Part shown: in pieces, positions 60,169 to 64,000 of the stretch
Position numbering within the stretch: the first letter of the stretch is position 1
Layout of the letters: each line of letters opens with the position of its first letter
Assembly (NCBI GenBank): GCA_016000085.1
Contig: JAECRT010000001.1
Span: 62,001 to 126,000 of the forward strand
DNA: 64,000 nucleotides
Reading direction: 5' to 3'
Source: Sphingomonadaceae bacterium
GTDB taxonomy: Bacteria; Pseudomonadota; Alphaproteobacteria; Sphingomonadales; Sphingomonadaceae
Translations under genes and position numbers: made by a program
Notes under the pieces: generated by a model
The model's database searches: none
What the model was told of the DNA's origin: nothing
Seen by the model: only the letters and a program-made list of their open reading frames with translations

Positions 60169-61275
60169 ATGCAGCTTACCAGCACCGACGAAACCGACCT
60201 GCTGATTCCGCTCTATGCCGGCGTGCATGATCAGGCGCAGTGGGTGACCTTCCTGTCTCGCATCCAGCGGCGCACGGGTGCCGATTATGCCGCGCTGATC
60301 TTCGCTCAGGGCGACATGCCTATCCACCAATCCAAGGAAGTTTTCGCGGGACATGATCTGCGCGCGGAGGCCAGGCAACTTGGCATGGACAGCCTATATG
60401 CGGAGGATCGAGCGCATTATGACCGGCTTCGCCCCGGCCGCGTCTATCATATGGCTGAATTTGCCGCTGGTGATCAGCGCTTTCGCGAAACGCAGGATAT
60501 ATCCAACCAGCGATTGGGTCTGAGCGACACGCGCATCGTGCGGATCAAGGAACAGGAAGGCACCAGCGCGTGGTTGACGCTGGTCAGCAAAAGCCATCTC
60601 TTCGCGGCGGTGGACGGCGCGCTGCTGACGGCTGTCGCCCCGCATGTCGCCATTGCATTGCAAAGCTTCGTCCTGACCGAAAGGCAACGCATTAGAGCAG
60701 CGGCCAGTTGTGATGGCCTTTCTCGTGCGGGTGTCGGCTGGATCGTTCTGGGCCGCGATGCGCGCATCATCGATATAGATCCAAATCTTGCGCCCCTGCT
60801 GCAAGCTGTTGGTGGAGCGGAGCATCTGCTGGGCGAAAGGCTTCCGTCTGACACGCCGCAAGTCCGGCAGGACATTCAGCGTGCGGCCAGCGATTTTGCC
60901 AATAATGTCGATGCCATGCCGCGCGCGATTACGCTGATGCAAGAACCGCGGCTCGATGCCTTGCTCGTCCCCATGCGCGATCGTCCGGAAGCTGCGCTGG
61001 CGATGCCGGTGATGCTGGCCATCTGTCGCATGCCACGCGATAGCAACGCTGATCGGCTGCCGATGCTGACTGCCCTGTTCGGGCTGTCGCGCCGGGAATC
61101 GGAACTCGCCTTTGCCCTCAGCGATGGCCGCACCATCTCGGAAGCGGCCAACCTGATGGGCCTGACCGAGGAAACCGCACGCAACTATACCAAACGCATC
61201 TATGCGAAAATGGGCGTGAGGGGACAGGCGGAACTGGTCCGCCAGATCTTCCTGAGCAGCGCCAGCCTGGCCTGA
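60169..61275 (+). CDS. LuxR-family (helix-turn-helix) transcriptional regulator
   Basis: 368 residues. The C-terminal 65 residues form the LuxR/FixJ HTH (LSRRESELAFALSDGRTISEAANLMGLTEETARNYTKRIYAKMGV). The upstream 290 residues look like a helical sensory region with a possible PAS-like segment at about 180-230; there is no receiver Asp motif, so it is not a classical response regulator. It faces away from cysD and towards the convergent TonB receptor. Signal unknown. Confidence 0.87.
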   Translation: MQLTSTDETDLLIPLYAGVHDQAQWVTFLSRIQRRTGADYAALIFAQGDMPIHQSKEVFAGHDLRAEARQLGMDSLYAEDRAHYDRLRPGRVYHMAEFAAGDQRFRETQDISNQRLGLSDTRIVRIKEQEGTSAWLTLVSKSHLFAAVDGALLTAVAPHVAIALQSFVLTERQRIRAAASCDGLSRAGVGWIVLGRDARIIDIDPNLAPLLQAVGGAEHLLGERLPSDTPQVRQDIQRAASDFANNVDAMPRAITLMQEPRLDALLVPMRDRPEAALAMPVMLAICRMPRDSNADRLPMLTALFGLSRRESELAFALSDGRTISEAANLMGLTEETARNYTKRIYAKMGVRGQAELVRQIFLSSASLA

Positions 61276-61326
61276 CCGGGCGTCAGGAGGCAGGTGCCGT
61301 CCGCCATCCCCTGACGATCACCCTGA

Positions 61327-63468
61327 TCAGTAATGCGCGCGGATACTGGCGAACAGCGTCCGGCCGGTTTCGGGGAAACCGTCGGTCAACGTGTAATAAT
61401 CGTCAAACAGGTTACGCCCACCGATGCCAATGTCGATATTATCTGTCAGCGCATAATCGACCCGGATACCCGCATTCACATAAGCGCCGGTCCGATAATA
61501 GCGTTGCGGCTGTGACGCGGGCAGCGCAGTGAACAAAGTCCAGCGGTTTGATGCCAAATCGACGCTGGGAACGACGTGCAGCCCGTCAACCGGTGACCAA
61601 TCGGCATAGGCGAAGCCCTTGTGGGCAGGGACGCCGGTCGGTCGAAACGCGGGATTGGCGGCGTAACTCAGGTCGCGTTTGATGCCGGTATAGTTCGCGC
61701 CGATGTCCAATCCCGGCAAAACCGTCAGTGATACCGACAGTTCCACGCCATAATATTTGCCGCTGCCCACATTTTGGCTCTGGGTCAGGTTGGTAAGAGT
61801 GCAACCTGGGGTCGGGACGGCGGGCGGAGTGGTCGTTGCGGTGCATGGATAGGCTGGGGTGGCGACGGTAAAGATGGCGTCGTCGATCCAGCTGTAGAAG
61901 GCGGCGGCTTCCATGCGCAAACGATTATGCGTCCAGGTGCCGCCGATTTCTGCGTTGGTGGCACGTTCCGCCTTCAGATTCGGATTGGGAATGGCCGTGT
62001 TGAAACGCTGGCTGAACCGTTCGAAGATGGTCGGGAAGCGCGCGCGTGACGACAGGCTGGCGTGCAGGTTCAGCGCTTCGCTGGCCTGCCAGTCGAACCG
62101 GCCCTGCGCATTCCATGTGTCCGCGTCACGGCGCGGATAGTTGTAGATCACCGAAGTCCCGGTGGTGCCGAGCGGCGCACCAAACTCCTCCGCCAGCTTA
62201 AGGTCGCGCCAATCGAAGCTGCCGCCCAGCGTGAAGCGCAGCGCAGGGGTCAGCGCGATTTCGTTCTCCAGCGCGAGCGAGAAGCTGTTTTCGGTCTGCG
62301 TTTGGTCCGGTTCGGTCGTCGGCACGCCTGCAGTGGAGAAGCTCGTCTGTGCCTCGACATGCTTGTCATGGCGATAGTGGAACGCCAGGCGCAGCGTGTC
62401 GGTGTCGGTGGCCCGGAAATCAAGCTGGGCCGAACCGCCCCACGCCTTGTCGGCATAGGGGCTGTCAAAGGCGAAGGGGCGGCTCTGCGTCGACATCGTG
62501 CGATCGTTGAAGGAACGCAGGATCGAATCGAACTGGTTGTAATAAGCGCGCGTCTTGAGCGTCGCCCGGTCGCCCAGTGCGGTGGTCGACAGGAAATAGA
62601 TGCTGGTGATGTTCCATTCCGGCCAGTCCCAGAACCGCGGCGTCGTCACTGTGTCGCTGATGTGCAGCGGCGCGCTCTTGGCGCCCTCCTGATAGGTATA
62701 GCTGAGCGCATATTCGTCGGTGGCGTTGGGAGTGAAGCCAATCTTGGCATTGACGCGCCAGTCGCGGGTGCGCGAGAAATCGCGCGCGCCACCATCCTCC
62801 AGCGCGGTGTTGCGTGGCGTGAAGTCGTTGGGCAGATCCCAATGATCGGTAAAGCTGCGCGCGTAGCTGGCCTGCGCATACCATTTGTCCTGTTTCGTCC
62901 CGACCATCGCGGAGGTGGAATAGCCCGCATAATCGGTGTCATTGTCGAAATTGACGGTGCCGCGCACGTCGATGTCGAGTTCCTTCGTCGGCTTGCGCGT
63001 GACGAGGTTGATCGCGCCGCCCATCGCGCCCGGACCGTCCAGCACGGAGGCATAGCCCTTGGCCAACTGAACCTCGGATATGTCGGTGGTCAGGAAACGG
63101 CCATAATCGAGCCGGTTGTCGGCGGGCAGATAGACGCGGATGCCATCGATCGACAGCGGCACCTGAAACCGGTCGAAGCCGCGCACGAAGACGAGCCGTT
63201 CGTTGCGCGTGCCGCCGCTGTTTCCCGATGATACGCCAGGCATCAAATTGACGGCATCGTCCAGCGCTGTGCGGTTGAACGTGTAGATGGCGTCCGACGA
63301 CAGGGTGGAACTGTCGATGCCCATGCTCTGTGTGCGGGGCGCGGTGACGATGATCTGACCAAGGGAAAAGCGATTGTCGGCATCCGCATCGGGTGCGACA
63401 TCCTGCGCCTGCGCTGTGGACGCCAGAAGGGTTACAGCCCCCATCATAAGGGCCAGAGTTGCGCGCAT
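61327..63468 (-). CDS. TonB-dependent outer-membrane receptor
   Basis: 713 residues from ATG 63468 (AAGGGG upstream), with signal peptide MRATLALMMGAVTLLASTAQAQ. A plug domain (LGQIIVTAPRTQ, then VFVRGFDRFQVPLSIDGIRVYLPADN) precedes a barrel ending with aromatic FASIRAHY. The short plug with a DG(I)RVYLP motif resembles receptors for siderophores or metals more than those for carbohydrates. It is divergent from a small secreted protein, and the two are often neighbours in sphingomonads as far as I recall. Confidence 0.9.
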   Translation of the reverse strand: MRATLALMMGAVTLLASTAQAQDVAPDADADNRFSLGQIIVTAPRTQSMGIDSSTLSSDAIYTFNRTALDDAVNLMPGVSSGNSGGTRNERLVFVRGFDRFQVPLSIDGIRVYLPADNRLDYGRFLTTDISEVQLAKGYASVLDGPGAMGGAINLVTRKPTKELDIDVRGTVNFDNDTDYAGYSTSAMVGTKQDKWYAQASYARSFTDHWDLPNDFTPRNTALEDGGARDFSRTRDWRVNAKIGFTPNATDEYALSYTYQEGAKSAPLHISDTVTTPRFWDWPEWNITSIYFLSTTALGDRATLKTRAYYNQFDSILRSFNDRTMSTQSRPFAFDSPYADKAWGGSAQLDFRATDTDTLRLAFHYRHDKHVEAQTSFSTAGVPTTEPDQTQTENSFSLALENEIALTPALRFTLGGSFDWRDLKLAEEFGAPLGTTGTSVIYNYPRRDADTWNAQGRFDWQASEALNLHASLSSRARFPTIFERFSQRFNTAIPNPNLKAERATNAEIGGTWTHNRLRMEAAAFYSWIDDAIFTVATPAYPCTATTTPPAVPTPGCTLTNLTQSQNVGSGKYYGVELSVSLTVLPGLDIGANYTGIKRDLSYAANPAFRPTGVPAHKGFAYADWSPVDGLHVVPSVDLASNRWTLFTALPASQPQRYYRTGAYVNAGIRVDYALTDNIDIGIGGRNLFDDYYTLTDGFPETGRTLFASIRAHY

Positions 63469-63497
63469 ATTAATTTCCCCTTTGGTCATTCGACTCG

Positions 63498-63517
63498 CTA
63501 TATCTGGCCATATATAG
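63498..63517. promoter_or_regulatory. Inverted repeat in TonB receptor / secreted protein divergent region
   Basis: CTATAT and ATATAG are separated by eight bases in the 74-base divergent gap, overlapping where both promoters must lie. Short and AT-rich, so it could also be two overlapping -10 elements. Confidence 0.25.
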
Positions 63518-63542
63518 TTTTAACGAGTTGAGGAAAGACCCG

Positions 63543-64000
63543 ATGCCCCCCTTCCCCTCCCTTCTGATTCTGAGCGTTGCCGCAGCCGGGATGGCGGCAA
63601 CGTCCGCCTCTGCGCAGATGGCGGCGATGCCATCCGCCGCGCAGGCCTGCGCCGTTCCGGCCGACCTGCCGTCAGCCATGGCGTCGTGGCGCACGCCTGT
63701 TCCGTTCAAGGCTGTTGGCGACCACAAGGCGGTGAAAGTCGCGCAACTGACACCGGGTCAGGCCGTGACCCTCGCCCTGCTACCGACCCCGCAGGTCAGC
63801 TATCCGCTACGCCCGGAAAAGCCGGGTGGTAGCGTCAGCTATGGCGGGCTGGCCCGCTTTACGGTCGATCAACCGGGCACATGGCGCGTGGCATTGGGTA
63901 GTGGTGCATGGGTCGATGTGGTCAAGGACGACAGGGCCGCGCCATCGATCGCCCATGGCCATGGGCCGGATTGTTCGGGCATTCGCAAGATGGTGGATTA
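63543..64000 (+). CDS. Secreted protein of unknown function, 3' truncated by window edge
   Basis: The frame opens at ATG 63543 with GAGGAAAG upstream and stays open to the last base (152 codons), so the ORF track omits it. A signal peptide is clear (LLILSVAAAGMAATSASAQ). The mature part is beta-rich, with repeated short strands such as KAVKVAQLTPGQAVTLAL and TWRVALGSGAWVDVV, and ends in a His-rich stretch HGHGPDCSGIRK that could bind metal. Divergent from the TonB receptor, so a joint role in metal or cofactor handling is possible. Family not recognised with certainty. Confidence 0.8.
   Translation, partial: MPPFPSLLILSVAAAGMAATSASAQMAAMPSAAQACAVPADLPSAMASWRTPVPFKAVGDHKAVKVAQLTPGQAVTLALLPTPQVSYPLRPEKPGGSVSYGGLARFTVDQPGTWRVALGSGAWVDVVKDDRAAPSIAHGHGPDCSGIRKMVD

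Noticed and set aside
61276-61326. CGTCAGG...CCTGACG repeat as terminator between LuxR-type and TonB receptor genes
   Set aside because: Loop is long (over 20 bases) and there is no T-run, so I could not support it as a terminator.
1-64000. tRNA, rRNA, CRISPR arrays, prophage, toxin-antitoxin or replication origin
   Set aside because: No cloverleaf-like, repeat-spacer, phage structural or origin-type sequence was noticed on reading; a covariance-model search would be needed to exclude small RNAs.

Overview
The window is GC-rich, densely coding DNA from what looks like a sphingomonad (Alphaproteobacteria, Sphingobium/Novosphingobium type). I infer this from the large TonB-dependent receptors, the many acyl-CoA dehydrogenases, SDRs and NTF2-like proteins in short overlapping operons, and the CysD/CysNC/CysQ arrangement. 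No rRNA, tRNA, CRISPR array, phage or intact insertion sequence is visible.

Region A (1-17.1 kb, minus strand except the truncated first gene) is a steroid catabolic operon. It runs from hsaC (ring-A extradiol dioxygenase) through ipdA, ipdB, a crotonase, ipdC, an echA20-like hydrolase, acyl-CoA dehydrogenases, a fadA6-like thiolase, a PaaY-like protein, an NTF2-like protein, ipdF, another acyl-CoA dehydrogenase, an SDR, a MaoC hydratase, a ketosteroid isomerase, a second thiolase and a third acyl-CoA dehydrogenase. Nearly every junction overlaps or is a few bases long. A convergent CoA-transferase gene is cut by the window edge. The set matches steroid C/D-ring (HIP) degradation as known from mycobacteria.

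Region B (17.3-24.6 kb, plus strand), divergent from A, holds hsaA-hsaD-hsaB-hsaE-hsaG-hsaF: 3-HSA hydroxylation, meta-cleavage product hydrolysis, and conversion of the hydroxydienoate to pyruvate and propionyl-CoA. A TIM-barrel isomerase and an HSL-type esterase follow. The A/B intergenic region carries palindromes and a candidate promoter.

Region C (24.7-36.3 kb) has an aldo-keto reductase, a translationally coupled pair of Lrp/AsnC regulators, then a minus-strand set (TIM-barrel isomerase, SDR, YihU-like beta-hydroxyacid dehydrogenase, CaiB-type CoA-transferase, crotonase). This set is divergent from a plus-strand set (LysR regulator, large and small acyl-CoA dehydrogenase subunits, aldehyde dehydrogenase). 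Together they look like an undescribed CoA-dependent side pathway.

Region D (36.4-56.0 kb) is an accessory redox region: an unrecognised protein with an iron/2-oxoglutarate-oxygenase-like residue pattern behind a perfect palindrome, a KshA-like Rieske oxygenase flanked by two atypical SDRs that have Ser where the catalytic Tyr should be, a two-HTH regulator, two paralogous AraC-type regulators, an Old Yellow Enzyme, further SDRs plus a broken SDR remnant, a ketosteroid-dehydrogenase-like flavoprotein, a PQQ dehydrogenase, a VOC protein, a FadH-like flavoprotein and a TonB receptor.

Region E (56.5-64 kb) is more ordinary: the sulfate-activation operon cysD-cysNC-cysQ, a LuxR-type regulator, a second TonB receptor and a truncated secreted protein.

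The genes point to a strain that takes up hydrophobic polycyclic (steroid-like) substrates through TonB receptors, attacks ring A/B with KSTD-like, Rieske and Hsa enzymes, and finishes rings C/D by CoA-dependent beta-oxidation. Product names rest on motif recognition and remembered homologues; no searches were run.
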